From: Paracoccus saliphilus
Lineage (GTDB): Bacteria; Pseudomonadota; Alphaproteobacteria; Rhodobacterales; Rhodobacteraceae
NCBI RefSeq assembly: GCF_028553805.1
Contig: NZ_CP067140.1
Span: 1,178,001-1,242,000, forward strand
Reading direction: 5' to 3'
Length of the DNA stretch: 64,000 nt
This document shows, piece by piece, positions 1-8,875 of this stretch. How positions within the stretch are numbered: the stretch's first letter is position 1; every line of letters begins with the position of its first letter. The translations under genes were made by a program, and so were the position numbers. Under the pieces are notes generated by a model. That model saw only the letters and a list, made by a program, of their open reading frames with translations, was not told the origin of the DNA and made no database searches.

Positions 1-1
1 C

Positions 2-997
2 TATGACCTGATGAAGATCGACGATGGCCAGTTCCTCGATATCCTGTCGGTGGCGAAAACCCATGGCGCGCTGACCATGGTCCATGCCGAGAATTCCGGC
101 ATCATCAGGTGGATTTCGGACCGGCTGGTGGCGGCGGGGCATACGCAGCCGCGCTATCACGCCGTCAGCCATCCGGCGGCGGCGGAATCCGAGGCAATCA
201 ACCGGGCAATCACGCTGGCGCGTTTCGTCGATGCGCCCCTGCTGATCGTCCATGTCTCGACCACCGAGGGTGCGGGGATGGTGGCGCAGGCGCGGCTGGA
301 AGGCGCGAAAATCTTCGGCGAGACCTGCCCGCAATACCTGTTTCTGACCAAGGGAGACCTCGACCGTCCCAGCATGGAAGGCGCCAAGTTCATGTGCTCG
401 CCCCCGGTTCGTGACGCCGGGACCCAAGAGGCGTTGTGGCGACACCTTCAGGCGGGGACCTTCTCGGTCTTTTCCTCGGACCACGCGCCTTATCGTTTTG
501 ACGAAAGCGGCAAGTTGGCGAATGGCCCGGATGCGACATTCAAGCAGATCGCCAATGGCATGCCGGGGATTGCGCTGCGCCTGCCGTTGTTGTTCTCGGA
601 AGGTGTCAGGGCCGGGCGGATCACGCTGAACCAGTTCGTGGCGCTCGGCTCGACCAATGCCGCCAAGCTGTATGGTATGCATCCCGAGAAAGGCACAATC
701 GCCATCGGATCGGATGCTGATATCGCCATCTGGGATCCTGAGGAGACCCGCACGGTCACTGTCGAGGATCAGCATGACAACATGGACTACACCCCGTTCG
801 AGGGCCAGCAGATCACCGGCTGGCCGGTCACTGTCCTGTCACGGGGAGAGACGGTGATGGATGGCGGCAAGCTGGTGGCCAAGCCGGGCAGGGGCCGCTT
901 TATTGCCCGTCGCCCACCGGATTTTACCGGCTATCCGGGGACACGCACGCCCGAGCTGGACCCCGCACGGAATTTTGGCGCGGATATCGCGCCATGA
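2..997 (+). CDS. D-hydantoinase / dihydropyrimidinase, 5' end outside window
   Basis: Cyclic amidohydrolase that opens hydantoin or dihydropyrimidine rings in the cytoplasm. The reading frame is open from base 2, so the start lies upstream of the window; about two thirds of the usual 460-490 residues remain. Seen: a metal-ligand histidine in HAENSG, a second in LLIVHVST, the metal-binding aspartate in SSDHAPY, and the family C-terminus GSTNAAKLYG followed by IGSDADIAIWDPEE. The stop overlaps the next start (ATGA at 994-997), so it is probably co-translated with the hydantoin racemase. The pair points to hydantoin or pyrimidine degradation; the exact substrate cannot be told from sequence. Confidence 0.9.
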   Translation, partial: YDLMKIDDGQFLDILSVAKTHGALTMVHAENSGIIRWISDRLVAAGHTQPRYHAVSHPAAAESEAINRAITLARFVDAPLLIVHVSTTEGAGMVAQARLEGAKIFGETCPQYLFLTKGDLDRPSMEGAKFMCSPPVRDAGTQEALWRHLQAGTFSVFSSDHAPYRFDESGKLANGPDATFKQIANGMPGIALRLPLLFSEGVRAGRITLNQFVALGSTNAAKLYGMHPEKGTIAIGSDADIAIWDPEETRTVTVEDQHDNMDYTPFEGQQITGWPVTVLSRGETVMDGGKLVAKPGRGRFIARRPPDFTGYPGTRTPELDPARNFGADIAP

Positions 998-1638
998 GCG
1001 GTCCCATCGTTGTTATCAATCCCAATTCCAACCAGGTGGTGACCGACGGGCTGGAGCAGGCGTTGGCCGCATTTCACAAGGCGGTCGAGATCGACTGCGT
1101 GACCCTGGCCGAAGGCCCGTTCGGTATCGAAAGCCAATATGATGTCGATCAGGTCGCATTGCCCCTGGCTGCGCTTGTGAAAAGCCGTCCCGATGCCTCG
1201 GCCTTTGTCATCGCCTGTTATTCGGACCCCGGGTTGGACCTTTGCCGCGCCACGGCCTCGGTGCCGGTTTTCGGCATCCAGGAATCCGGCGTGCTGACGG
1301 CACTTGCCCGGGGCGATCGCTTTGGCGTTCTTGCCATCGCCGAGGCGTCGATCCCGCGGCATCTGCGCTATCTGCGGCGGATGGGTGTCATCGAACGCCT
1401 CGCCGGAGAACGGGCGCTCAACATGAGTGTCGATGAAAGTGCGCGGGGGGAAGGCACTTTTGAGCGGCTGAGCGAGGTCGGCCAGGAGTTGGTCGCTGAC
1501 GGAGCCGATGTGCTGATCCTCGGCTGCGCGGGCATGGCCCGCCATCGCGCAGTGCTGGAGACCAGGCTGGGCCGCCCGGTCATTGATCCGACCCAGGCTG
1601 CGGTCGCAATGGCCATTGGCGTGGTGCTGAGCGGCTGA
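994..1638 (+). CDS. Asp/Glu/hydantoin racemase family protein
   Basis: Cofactor-independent two-cysteine racemase of 214 residues, normal length. The family start VINPNSN is present, and both catalytic cysteines are visible: Cys75 in ACYSD and Cys178 in LGCAGM. By family it would racemise 5-substituted hydantoins or a related amino-acid derivative so that the hydantoinase can use both enantiomers. Its start overlaps the hydantoinase stop by 4 bp, a strong sign of translational coupling. Related families (allantoin racemase, maleate isomerase, aspartate racemase) share the fold; the neighbour makes hydantoin the best guess. Confidence 0.85.
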   Translation: MSGPIVVINPNSNQVVTDGLEQALAAFHKAVEIDCVTLAEGPFGIESQYDVDQVALPLAALVKSRPDASAFVIACYSDPGLDLCRATASVPVFGIQESGVLTALARGDRFGVLAIAEASIPRHLRYLRRMGVIERLAGERALNMSVDESARGEGTFERLSEVGQELVADGADVLILGCAGMARHRAVLETRLGRPVIDPTQAAVAMAIGVVLSG

Positions 1639-1822
1639 AGGAACTGTTCCTCATCATGAAGAAGAGTGTCGCTCTTGCGGCAGGGGATGAGAACGGATTC
1701 TTTGGAACATTTCTCTGGTCTTGTACGATTGTCGTTCGGCGCATGATGTATTTTCCCTGCGGAGCCCCCATCTTAACTGTACCCGCTCGGTATTTCTGAG
1801 CGGTGATATGGAGGGCACGCTT

Positions 1823-1966
1823 ATGAGCGCCCCGGAAAAGACAGTTCCCGAACAGAATGCCTCGCCACAGCCCGAGCAAACGGAACCTGTAAAACCCCAA
1901 AAGCAGCAGGGAGACAATGACGAAAAGAAATCCTCTTTTAGTCAGAAGTCAAAAAGCTGGAAATAA
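1823..1966 (+). CDS. Small hydrophilic protein, 47 aa, unknown
   Basis: A 47-residue frame starting at ATG 1823 with GGAGG at 1810-1814 (9 bp spacing). The product is rich in Glu, Gln, Pro and Lys, begins MSAPEKTVPEQ and ends in a basic, serine-rich tail; no membrane segment or cysteine. It lies alone in an AT-richer, gene-poor stretch. I do not recognise it. The good ribosome site argues for a real small gene; the low-complexity composition argues for disorder or chance. Confidence 0.4.
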   Translation: MSAPEKTVPEQNASPQPEQTEPVKPQKQQGDNDEKKSSFSQKSKSWK

Positions 1967-2100
1967 CATCCTCCAGAGCCGCGGTGGAAAGGGTGAGTGA
2001 CTACAGTGGCAACCGAGGATTTTCCGGCGTGATTGGTGTGCTGGTTTGGCGGCTTGATAGTTTGGCTGACTGCCACCAGGAAATAGCCGGAAGGCGGAGC

Positions 2101-2118
2101 GGCGGGATAAAACCCGCC
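2101..2118 (+). terminator. Possible terminator hairpin
   Basis: GGCGGG and CCCGCC form a 6-bp stem around an ATAAAA loop, followed by GATCCTTTAT. It could end transcription from the small gene at 1823-1966, about 135 bp upstream. The weak T-rich tail keeps confidence low. Confidence 0.3.
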
Positions 2119-2266
2119 GATCCTTTATGAGTAACAGCATTTGGTGAAATTCAGAGCATTTCCAGAAAAACAGGTGCCGATTTGGCCCGGAAATGCGCAG
2201 GAACAACTAGTTACGGCGCTTCCACGATTTAACGAAAGCTCGAAACGCCGTAGACACGGAGGTCAG

Positions 2267-2494
2267 ATGACACGGAAACAACTCCCGAAATCTCCATACG
2301 GGCAGATGTTCAAACCAACTGAGACGCCCCATGATCGCACTGCTGCCGCAGCCAAGCAGATCATAGCGGATGAACAGCAACGGCAACTTGATCTGACCGC
2401 CAAGCTTAAGGCTGCCCGCCTTGAGAAAGAGGCCGCTGAAGCGTCGGCCCCGCCTCCGCTCCGCAAAAAGGCGCAGAAGTCAAAGAAGCAGTAA
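2267..2494 (+). CDS. Small basic Ala/Lys-rich protein, 75 aa, unknown
   Basis: Frame of 75 residues from ATG 2267, chosen because GGAGG lies 5 bp upstream (2258-2262); an in-frame ATG at 2141 has no good ribosome site. The product starts MTRKQLPKSPYGQMFKP, continues as a predicted helix rich in Ala, Lys, Glu and Gln, and ends in a strongly basic Lys tail, so it may be a helical or coiled-coil nucleic-acid-binding or disordered protein. Unrecognised. It shares its basic end and gene-poor setting with the 47-residue frame upstream, but no operon is evident. Confidence 0.5.
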   Translation: MTRKQLPKSPYGQMFKPTETPHDRTAAAAKQIIADEQQRQLDLTAKLKAARLEKEAAEASAPPPLRKKAQKSKKQ

Positions 2495-2863
2495 TATTGC
2501 CGCTTGGTAATTTACCGATCCTCAAGAAAAAGACCTCGCGCCAATGAGCGCGAGGCCAAGTCCAACAGGGAGGTTGTCAAATTGCTTACTGAGAGTAAAC
2601 AATATTGACCATAAGTATATTGCAGTATGTGCAGGTTTTGGTCAAGGAACGAAAAACGAGATGCCAATCTGGTCACCCCGTGCGACGGAGGTTCATATCC
2701 TGGCGGCAGCCGCGACGTTCCTGAAATCCTACGGTGCCGAAGGAAGCGTTTAGGATGACCGATCGGATTGCAACCAGGGCTTCATCGGAGGCTGAACCGG
2801 CCTGACGTGGTTTTAGGCGCCTGGCCCTTCCTTGGATCGCGAGACAGGCCGGGGCATGTGAAA
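2495..2863. other. Gene-poor interval with one hairpin
   Basis: About 370 bp between a small plus-strand gene and the 3' end of the minus-strand sugar kinase. An open frame ends at 2753 and includes MPIWSPRATEVHILAAAA from ATG 2660, but it has no ribosome site at that start and I cannot support it as a gene. The hairpin at 2534-2555 is the only clear structure. Base composition is more AT-rich than the flanks. Confidence 0.5.
2528..2555 (-). terminator. Hairpin with T-tract on the minus strand
   Basis: CCTCGCGC (2534-2541) pairs perfectly with GCGCGAGG (2548-2555) around CAATGA. On the minus strand the stem is followed by TCTTTTTCTTG, the form of a factor-independent terminator. It lies 309 bp beyond the sugar kinase stop on that strand, so it may end a long 3' UTR of that gene. 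On the plus strand, 40 bp after the 75-aa gene, it lacks a T-tract. Confidence 0.55.
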
Positions 2864-3811
2864 TCAGTAATCCGTCTCGTGATCCGCAAGGAACCGGTCA
2901 AGTTCGGCTCGCGTCGAACTGCCCTCCATCGGGCCGGTGCGGGTCACGGCACGCGCTCCGGCAGCATTGGCGAGGCGCAACGCCTCGAACGGGGTGGCAC
3001 CGGCGAGGCGCAGGGTGACGAATGCGCCGCCAAAACAATCTCCGGCTCCGGTCGGGTCGATCTCCTCGACTGTCAGGGGCGCGATATCGGTTCGGCCATC
3101 CGCATCGAAATGGCTCGCCCCTTCCGCGCCGCGCTTCAGGACGATCTCGCGGATGCCGCGCTCCAGAAGCACCCGGATCGCGGATGCCTCGTCGCGGGCA
3201 CCGGTTAGCATGAACAATTCGTTTCCCGAGGGCAGGAAGATATCGGTCTGATCGAGGACCCCGTCCAGACGTGCGCGCAACCCCGGTGTATCAAGGATCT
3301 CGGGCCGGATATTCGGGTCGAAGCTCAGCGAGCCACCGCGCGCCTTGATCCGGACCACGGCTTCCATGGCCACCTCGGCCATGCCCGAGGCGGAGAGGGC
3401 GGTGCCCATGATATGGATATGATCGCAGCTCTCCATCAGTGACGCACCGGCCCCGGTGATCGACAGGGCCGCGGTTGCGCTCTGTGCCATGGTGAAGACG
3501 AAACTGCGGGAACCGTCCTCGCGGTAGCGGACGAAGGCGCAGCCGGTGACCTCGCCCTGCGCCACCTCTATCCCCGAGACATCGATCCCGTCCCGCGCGA
3601 GGCGGGCAATGTTCAGGTGGCCGAAATTGTCATCTCCGACCCGGCCGATGATCGCGGCATCCCCGCCGAGACGCCCGACCTGGTTCACGAAGATTGCAGG
3701 GGCGCCCGAGGGGTAGGGGCCGATCAGGGGCTGCGGCTCGTGGAATCCGTCCCCCTTCGTGGTGGCGATCAGTTCGACGAGGATTTCCCCGACAGTCAGT
3801 ATTTTTGGCAT
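2864..3811 (-). CDS. PfkB-family sugar kinase
   Basis: Cytoplasmic ATP-dependent kinase of the ribokinase/PfkB family, 315 residues. The start MPKILTVGE at 3811 fits the family N-terminus better than an upstream in-frame Met at 3880. Seen: the N-terminal glycine motif near GRLGGDAAIIGRVGDD and the C-terminal signature DPTGAGDCFGGAF with the catalytic Asp at about residue 258. The substrate is not readable; 2-keto-3-deoxygluconate, tagatose or fructose-type sugars are all possible. It is divergent from an AEC permease, with 218 bp between the starts. Confidence 0.85.
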   Translation of the reverse strand: MPKILTVGEILVELIATTKGDGFHEPQPLIGPYPSGAPAIFVNQVGRLGGDAAIIGRVGDDNFGHLNIARLARDGIDVSGIEVAQGEVTGCAFVRYREDGSRSFVFTMAQSATAALSITGAGASLMESCDHIHIMGTALSASGMAEVAMEAVVRIKARGGSLSFDPNIRPEILDTPGLRARLDGVLDQTDIFLPSGNELFMLTGARDEASAIRVLLERGIREIVLKRGAEGASHFDADGRTDIAPLTVEEIDPTGAGDCFGGAFVTLRLAGATPFEALRLANAAGARAVTRTGPMEGSSTRAELDRFLADHETDY

Positions 3812-4029
3812 CGGGTGCTTCCGTGACCAACTTGTCCCATAAGACTTTCTTCCATTTCCGAGGAAGGATTGCACCATCAAAGCGCGGGATCAAACAATGC
3901 ATCCTGCATTCCGCCGGGCATTCGGTTTGGCCCTTGCACCCGGACGCAGGAAGGCATTCTCTGGGCACGTAGCCGAAATTTCCGTGAAATGTTTCGAGCA
4001 AGGCCCATTCCACAACGAGTTCAGCCCTC

Positions 4030-4968
4030 ATGCTTTCCAACCTGCTGATCGTGCTGCCGATCTTTGCCCTCGTCCTGACCGGCTGGCTGGCGCGCCGTCT
4101 CGGCGCCCTTGGGCCGAATGCCACGCGCGAGGTCAATCGCGTGGTCGTCTACCTGGCGTTGCCGGCGCTGCTTTTCGACATCACGGCGAATGCCGTTCCT
4201 TCCGAAATCTGGCAGCCGGGTTTTCTTGCAGCATTCACGGCGGGGTGCGCGGTGGTTTTCGCCGTCACGATCTGGATGCGGATGCGGCAAGGGGCGCAGC
4301 TGGCGGATGCCGCCATCGACGGGTTGAACACGAGCTATGCGAATACCGGCTTCATGGGCTTTCCGCTGCTTCTGGCCGTGATCGGAGAATCGGCAATGGC
4401 GGCGACATTGGTCGCGACGATCGTTACTGCCTGCATCCTCTTTGCGGTTGCCATCATCCTGATCGAAAGCGGCCTGCAGACAGAGACACGCCGTCGCGAC
4501 ATTGCCCGGAAGATTTGCCTTTCACTGGTCAAGAACCCGTTGCTCATCGCGCCGGTGCTGGGCGGGGTCGTCATGGCAAACGGTGTAGGGCTGCCGGATG
4601 CGCTGAACACCTATCTGAAGCTGCTTGGCGGAGCAGCCTCTCCCTGTGCGCTGATCGCCTTGGGCCTGTTCCTTGCGGATAATTCAGGGCGGCAGCCGCG
4701 TGCGGGAACGCGAGTTCAGAATGTTCTGGTGGCATTGAAGCTGATCGCCCAGCCCGCAGTCACATGGATCATCGCCGTGCCGGTCCTGCGACTTCCATCT
4801 GAAATGGCGCATGTCGTGGTGCTCCTGGCTGCGCTCCCGACCGGCACCGGCCCCTTCATGCTGGCGGAATTCTACGAGCGCGAGGCCTTGCTGACGGGGC
4901 GCGTGGTGCTGATCACAACTGTTCTGTCAGTCGGCACGTTGTCGCTATACCTTGCGGTGGCAGGGTGA
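4030..4968 (+). CDS. AEC family transporter
   Basis: Inner-membrane permease of the auxin efflux carrier family, 312 residues, usual length, with about ten hydrophobic segments starting at residue 3 (LLIVLPIFALVLTGWLARR). The segment NTSYANTGFMGFPLLLAVIG is the recognisable central AEC motif, and LPTGTGPFMLAEFY marks the second half. Family members move organic acids or similar solutes in bacteria; the substrate here is unknown. It stands alone on the plus strand, divergent from the sugar kinase. Confidence 0.85.
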   Translation: MLSNLLIVLPIFALVLTGWLARRLGALGPNATREVNRVVVYLALPALLFDITANAVPSEIWQPGFLAAFTAGCAVVFAVTIWMRMRQGAQLADAAIDGLNTSYANTGFMGFPLLLAVIGESAMAATLVATIVTACILFAVAIILIESGLQTETRRRDIARKICLSLVKNPLLIAPVLGGVVMANGVGLPDALNTYLKLLGGAASPCALIALGLFLADNSGRQPRAGTRVQNVLVALKLIAQPAVTWIIAVPVLRLPSEMAHVVVLLAALPTGTGPFMLAEFYEREALLTGRVVLITTVLSVGTLSLYLAVAG

Positions 4969-5162
4969 GCCGTAAAAACCTCTGGCCCCGCTTCCACAAG
5001 AGGTGCTAACCGGTAGGCATGTCTGGCTTTCATGCTCGCCTAGTCATGCCCTCCGGCTGGTTTCACGCGCCCGGCGGTTCCAAGGTCCGGGATGTTCCTC
5101 TTCGGGAATTTCCGTGGCCAAATCGCACACGTCACGCCCGGTAAAGGAAGGTCGCACGCAAG

Positions 5163-6893
5163 ATGCAGGATACCCAGATCATCCTTTTCATGCTTCACAT
5201 CGCCGGGGCGGCAGCCCTTCTGATCTGGTCGGTTCGCCTTGTCCGGACCGGGGTTGAACGGGCGTTTTCCACGCAACTGAGACTTTGGCTGCGCCGCTCG
5301 ACCAAAAGCCGGTTCCTTGCGGCGGGCATGGGAACGGCGGCGGCCGTCTTTCTTCAAAGCTCCACCGCAGTCGCGATCATGGTCTCGAATTTCGTTTCGC
5401 GCGGCAGCATCGCCACTGCGGTCGGGCTGGCGATCTTGCTGGGCGCGGATGTCGGTTCGGCAATCGTGGCGCAGATCCTGCTGTTGCGGCAGGACTTTCT
5501 TGTTCCACTGCTTTTGCTTGTCGGCGTGGCGCTGTTCCTGCGCGGGGACCAGCCGCGAAGCAGGCAGGTGGGGCGCATCCTGATCGGGCTGGCATTGATC
5601 TTTGTGTCGCTCGACATGATCCGCGCCGCCACGGCTCCGCTGCTGGACAGCACCAGCACCTTGGCGGTGATGCAATATCTTGGCCGCGACGGGCTGACGG
5701 CATTCGCGATCGGGGCGATTTTTGCATGGGTCGTCCATTCCAGCGTCGCAGCCATCCTGCTGGTGGTGACGCTTGTCGCCCAGGGACTTCTGCCGGCATA
5801 TGGCGCGGCGGCCATGGTCCTGGGGGCAAATCTGGGTGGTGCTTTCATCGCCTATGTCCTGACATTGGCAAGCCCTATTCCGGCAAGGCGCATGGTCGTG
5901 TTCAACCTTGTCCTGCGGGGCGGGCTGGCCGCGCTTGTCCTGATCGGCCTGACCTTGAATGCGGCTGCGCTCGGTTGGCTCGGTCAGGCCGAGGCGCGGC
6001 AGGTGATCAACCTGCATCTTGCCTTCAACCTGGTGCTTGCATTGCTGTCGCTGCCATTGCTCGGTCCGATCGCACAACTCGCGGAATTCGCGATGCCCGA
6101 GCGGTCCGATCCGGTGGGAGAGCTTGGGCCAGCAACGGCGCTGGACGATTCCGCGCTCGACAAGCCCGATCAGGCGCTGGTCTGTACCGCGCGCGAAATC
6201 CTGGCGATGGGGCAGGCCATCGAGATCATGCTGCGCGCTGTCGGCGGCCTTTACGAGAGATGGGATGCGGCCACGGCAGAGGGGATCAGGAAGCGCGGCG
6301 AAACCGTGCGCAAGATGCATTTCGATCTCAAGCTGTTCCTTGCGCGGCTCAATCGCCGCGAACTGGATGAAGAGGGAAGTGGGCGCTCCATGGAACTTGC
6401 CTCGCTCGCGGTCAGCTTCGATGCCGCGGCAGAACTGGTTTCCCGCAATCTCGTGGAATTGGCGAAGCGATTGCACGCGCAAGGCGTTGCCTTCTCCAAG
6501 CCCGGGCAAGAGGAGATCAGCGATTTCCACGACCGGGTGCTGGGCAATGTGCAGCTGGCGCTGAATGTCATGATGACCCAGAACCCGGAAGAAGCGCGGG
6601 AACTTGTTGCGGCCAAGGATAAGGTCCGTGACGTGGAGCAGCAGATGCAGCGCAATCATCTTGGCCGTCTGCGCGAGGGACTGGCGGAAAGTATCGAGAC
6701 GAGCAGCATTCACCAAGAGACGCTGCGGGCGCTGAAGCAGGTGAATACCTCTTTCACGATGGTCGGCTATCCCATCCTGACCCGGACGGGCGACCTGCTT
6801 TCCAGCCGTCTTTCCGGTGCCGATGTGCAATCGGAAGAGCGAGCGGACGACCGGGCGAAAAAACGGACGAAAGGGAAACGTTCCCGATCTTAG
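5163..6893 (+). CDS. Na/Pi cotransporter family protein (NptA-like with PhoU-like tail)
   Basis: Inner-membrane protein of 576 residues. The N-terminal half holds the duplicated Na/Pi cotransporter repeat with the typical QSSTA motif (MGTAAAVFLQSSTAVAIMVS, about residues 58-77) and a related HSSVAAILL in the second repeat near residue 195. The C-terminal part (about 330-545) is soluble and helical, like PhoU, and the last 25 residues are highly charged. The family takes up phosphate with sodium or helps phosphate homeostasis. GGAAGG sits 8 bp before the ATG. A 1000-codon frame on the opposite strand is a shadow of this gene and the next. Confidence 0.88.
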   Translation: MQDTQIILFMLHIAGAAALLIWSVRLVRTGVERAFSTQLRLWLRRSTKSRFLAAGMGTAAAVFLQSSTAVAIMVSNFVSRGSIATAVGLAILLGADVGSAIVAQILLLRQDFLVPLLLLVGVALFLRGDQPRSRQVGRILIGLALIFVSLDMIRAATAPLLDSTSTLAVMQYLGRDGLTAFAIGAIFAWVVHSSVAAILLVVTLVAQGLLPAYGAAAMVLGANLGGAFIAYVLTLASPIPARRMVVFNLVLRGGLAALVLIGLTLNAAALGWLGQAEARQVINLHLAFNLVLALLSLPLLGPIAQLAEFAMPERSDPVGELGPATALDDSALDKPDQALVCTAREILAMGQAIEIMLRAVGGLYERWDAATAEGIRKRGETVRKMHFDLKLFLARLNRRELDEEGSGRSMELASLAVSFDAAAELVSRNLVELAKRLHAQGVAFSKPGQEEISDFHDRVLGNVQLALNVMMTQNPEEARELVAAKDKVRDVEQQMQRNHLGRLREGLAESIETSSIHQETLRALKQVNTSFTMVGYPILTRTGDLLSSRLSGADVQSEERADDRAKKRTKGKRSRS

Positions 6894-6977
6894 GCACGGC
6901 GTCCGTCTTGCCGATATGCGGTATCCGGCGCGGTTTTCCTGCCTTAACCTGCGAACTGAAATATGAGGGAGAACAAT

Positions 6978-8267
6978 ATGGATCTCATGGCAAAAGCCAC
7001 AGCCATCGTGGGCGGGATCATGGTTCAGATGCGGCGGGCAAGCGCCCCGCGCGATCAGGCAGTCGGCGCTGAGCCCGCGATTCCCGACGCCCAGGCCCAG
7101 GGCATCATGACTCTCAAGATGCCCTCTGCGAAGGGATGGGAGCCGGGACAGGTTCCCAAGGCGGCACCGGGCTTGAAGGTCAACGCCTTCGCCGAGGGGC
7201 TGGAGCATCCGCGCTGGATCGAGGTGCTGCCGAATGGCGATGTACTGGTCGCGGAATCGCTGCTGGAGGCCGGACCTCCGAAAAGCTTGTTCGAACGCGC
7301 GATGCAGGCGACCATGCGGCGCGCCCATGCCATCGGGGTCAGCGCGAACCGGATTTCGCTGTGGCGCGATCAGGACGGCGACGGCAAGGCGGAGATCCGC
7401 GAGGCCTTCCTGGAGGGGCAGCGGCAACCCTTTGGCATGGCGCTGGTCGATGGCAGTTTCTATGTCGGCAATACCGATGGCATCGTCAGATTTCCCTATG
7501 AGGAAGGCGCCACGCAACTGACCGGCCCCGGTGAGCGGCTGGTGGAGTTCAAGCCCGGCGGTCACTGGACCCGCAGCCTGATCGTCTCGCCGGACCGCAG
7601 CAGGATCTATGCCGGCGTGGGCTCGCTTTCGAATATAGGCGACGAGGGAATGGAGGCCGAGGAAGGCCGGGCCGCGATCTGGGAACTGGATTTGGCGAGC
7701 GGGGAGGCGCGGATCTTTGCCTCGGGTCTGCGCAATCCCGTCGGCCTGGCATGGGAGCCGGTGACCGGCAAGCTCTGGACGGTGGTCAACGAACGCGATG
7801 GCTTGGGGGATGAGACCCCGCCCGATTACCTGACATCGGTTCGGGACGGCGGCTTCTATGGCTGGCCCTATTGCTACTGGGGCCAGACCGTCGACGATCG
7901 CGTGCCGCAGAATCCGGAATTGGTGGCGCGGGCGATCAAGCCGGATTACGCGCTTGGCGGCCATACCGCCTCGCTCGGTCTTTGCTGGATGCCCGAGGGG
8001 ACCTTGCCCGGCTTTCCCGATGGCATGGTCATCGGGCAGCATGGTTCATGGAACCGCTCGACTCTCAGCGGCTACAAGCTGATTTTCGTGCCGTTCCGCG
8101 ACGGCCAGCCCGCCGGTGAACCGCGTGACATCCTGTGGGGTTTCCTGTCCGAGGACGAAAAGACGTCATTTGGGCGCCCGGTTGGCGTGACCATCGGGCC
8201 GGACAAATCCTCCCTGTTGATGGCGGATGATGTCGGGAATGTCATCTGGCGTGTCACCGGGGCGTAG
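6978..8267 (+). CDS. PQQ-dependent sugar dehydrogenase-like protein (sorbosone dehydrogenase family)
   Basis: Six-bladed beta-propeller of the soluble glucose / L-sorbosone dehydrogenase family, 429 residues. ATG 6978 is preferred over ATG 6963 because GAGGGAG lies just ahead of it. Family features: EGLEHPRWIEVLPNGDVLVAE near the start, FASGLRNPVGLAWEP, and the C-terminal segment VIGQHGSWNRSTLSGYKL. Members oxidise aldoses or sorbosone using pyrroloquinoline quinone, usually in the periplasm. No convincing signal peptide is visible, only a short hydrophobic stretch at about residues 7-16, so location is uncertain. No PQQ synthesis genes are in the window. Confidence 0.82.
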   Translation: MDLMAKATAIVGGIMVQMRRASAPRDQAVGAEPAIPDAQAQGIMTLKMPSAKGWEPGQVPKAAPGLKVNAFAEGLEHPRWIEVLPNGDVLVAESLLEAGPPKSLFERAMQATMRRAHAIGVSANRISLWRDQDGDGKAEIREAFLEGQRQPFGMALVDGSFYVGNTDGIVRFPYEEGATQLTGPGERLVEFKPGGHWTRSLIVSPDRSRIYAGVGSLSNIGDEGMEAEEGRAAIWELDLASGEARIFASGLRNPVGLAWEPVTGKLWTVVNERDGLGDETPPDYLTSVRDGGFYGWPYCYWGQTVDDRVPQNPELVARAIKPDYALGGHTASLGLCWMPEGTLPGFPDGMVIGQHGSWNRSTLSGYKLIFVPFRDGQPAGEPRDILWGFLSEDEKTSFGRPVGVTIGPDKSSLLMADDVGNVIWRVTGA

Positions 8268-8312
8268 CGCGCCACGCTCTGACGGAAATGCTGTGCCTGC
8301 ATCTCGCGAAGG

Positions 8313-8358
8313 CCGGGGTTCCACCCCGGACCCCGGGATATTTTACATGAAGAAGGGG
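8313..8358 (+). repeat. Dispersed 3'-end element, copy 1
   Basis: A hairpin CCGGGGT (8313-8319) / ACCCCGG (8323-8329) is followed by GGGATATTTTACATGAAGAAG. It sits in the convergent gap after the dehydrogenase stop. The same hairpin-plus-tail layout recurs near 12.05, 50.42 and 62.44 kb, and a tail alone at 58.07 kb. Probably a terminator-associated dispersed repeat. Confidence 0.65.
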
Positions 8359-8395
8359 CGGAAGCAGTCTGGGTAAGCCGGGCATTTGCCCTGTT

Positions 8396-8845
8396 TCACT
8401 GCTCGCCCTTTACCCGGATCAGGGTCTGCATCCCGGTTGCGGCATGGACGCGCTGCTCGCCATCGACGCCCCAGACATCAAGTTGGCACACGGTCAGCGT
8501 GCGGCCCGGCTTGATCACACGCCCGGTCGCTTCGAGCCTCTCACCCCGGGCCGGGTTGATCAGGTTCAGCTTGAACTCGACCGTCAGAACGGCGCTGCCC
8601 TCGGGAAACAGCGTATAGGCCGCATAGCCGCCCGCGGTGTCGGCGATGGCCGAGCTGCCGCCCGCGTGGAAATATCCGTGTTGCTGGGTGACTTCCGACC
8701 GGAAGGGCAGGATCAATGTCACCAGCCCGGCCCGGATTTCGGTCATCTTGGCACCCAGATGCGCCATCAATCCTTGGCGGTTGAAGCTGTCGCGCACCCG
8801 GCGGGTGATGTCCTCGTTCAGGTCTTCGCCGATCTCCATCTGCAT
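8396..8845 (-). CDS. PaaI-type hotdog thioesterase
   Basis: Acyl-CoA thioesterase-like protein of 149 residues, single hotdog domain. The family core is clear: QQHGYFHAGGSSAIADTAGG (about residues 54-73), with the His-Gly and downstream Asp used in hydrolysis, and then SAVLTVEFKLNLINPA. It would hydrolyse aryl- or acyl-CoA esters in the cytoplasm; the substrate is unknown. It is the last gene of a minus-strand group, 30 bp after the pyridoxal kinase stop, and could be transcribed with it. Confidence 0.85.
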   Translation of the reverse strand: MQMEIGEDLNEDITRRVRDSFNRQGLMAHLGAKMTEIRAGLVTLILPFRSEVTQQHGYFHAGGSSAIADTAGGYAAYTLFPEGSAVLTVEFKLNLINPARGERLEATGRVIKPGRTLTVCQLDVWGVDGEQRVHAATGMQTLIRVKGEQ

Positions 8846-8875
8846 ATCCTTCTTGAGTCCATGATGTTGAAAAGC

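Noticed and set aside
2544..2753. 69-codon frame with a plausible C-terminus
   Set aside because: No ribosome site at any start, and its first part lies in a hairpin; kept only as a note on the interval.
3895..3912. AATGCA-TCC-TGCATT palindrome between the sugar kinase and AEC genes
   Set aside because: Short arms and no regulator gene nearby; too weak to call an operator.
5040..8042. 1000-codon open frame on the minus strand
   Set aside because: It lies opposite the Na/Pi cotransporter and the dehydrogenase, is rich in Arg, His, Gln and Pro with no recognisable domain, and is a GC-rich shadow.
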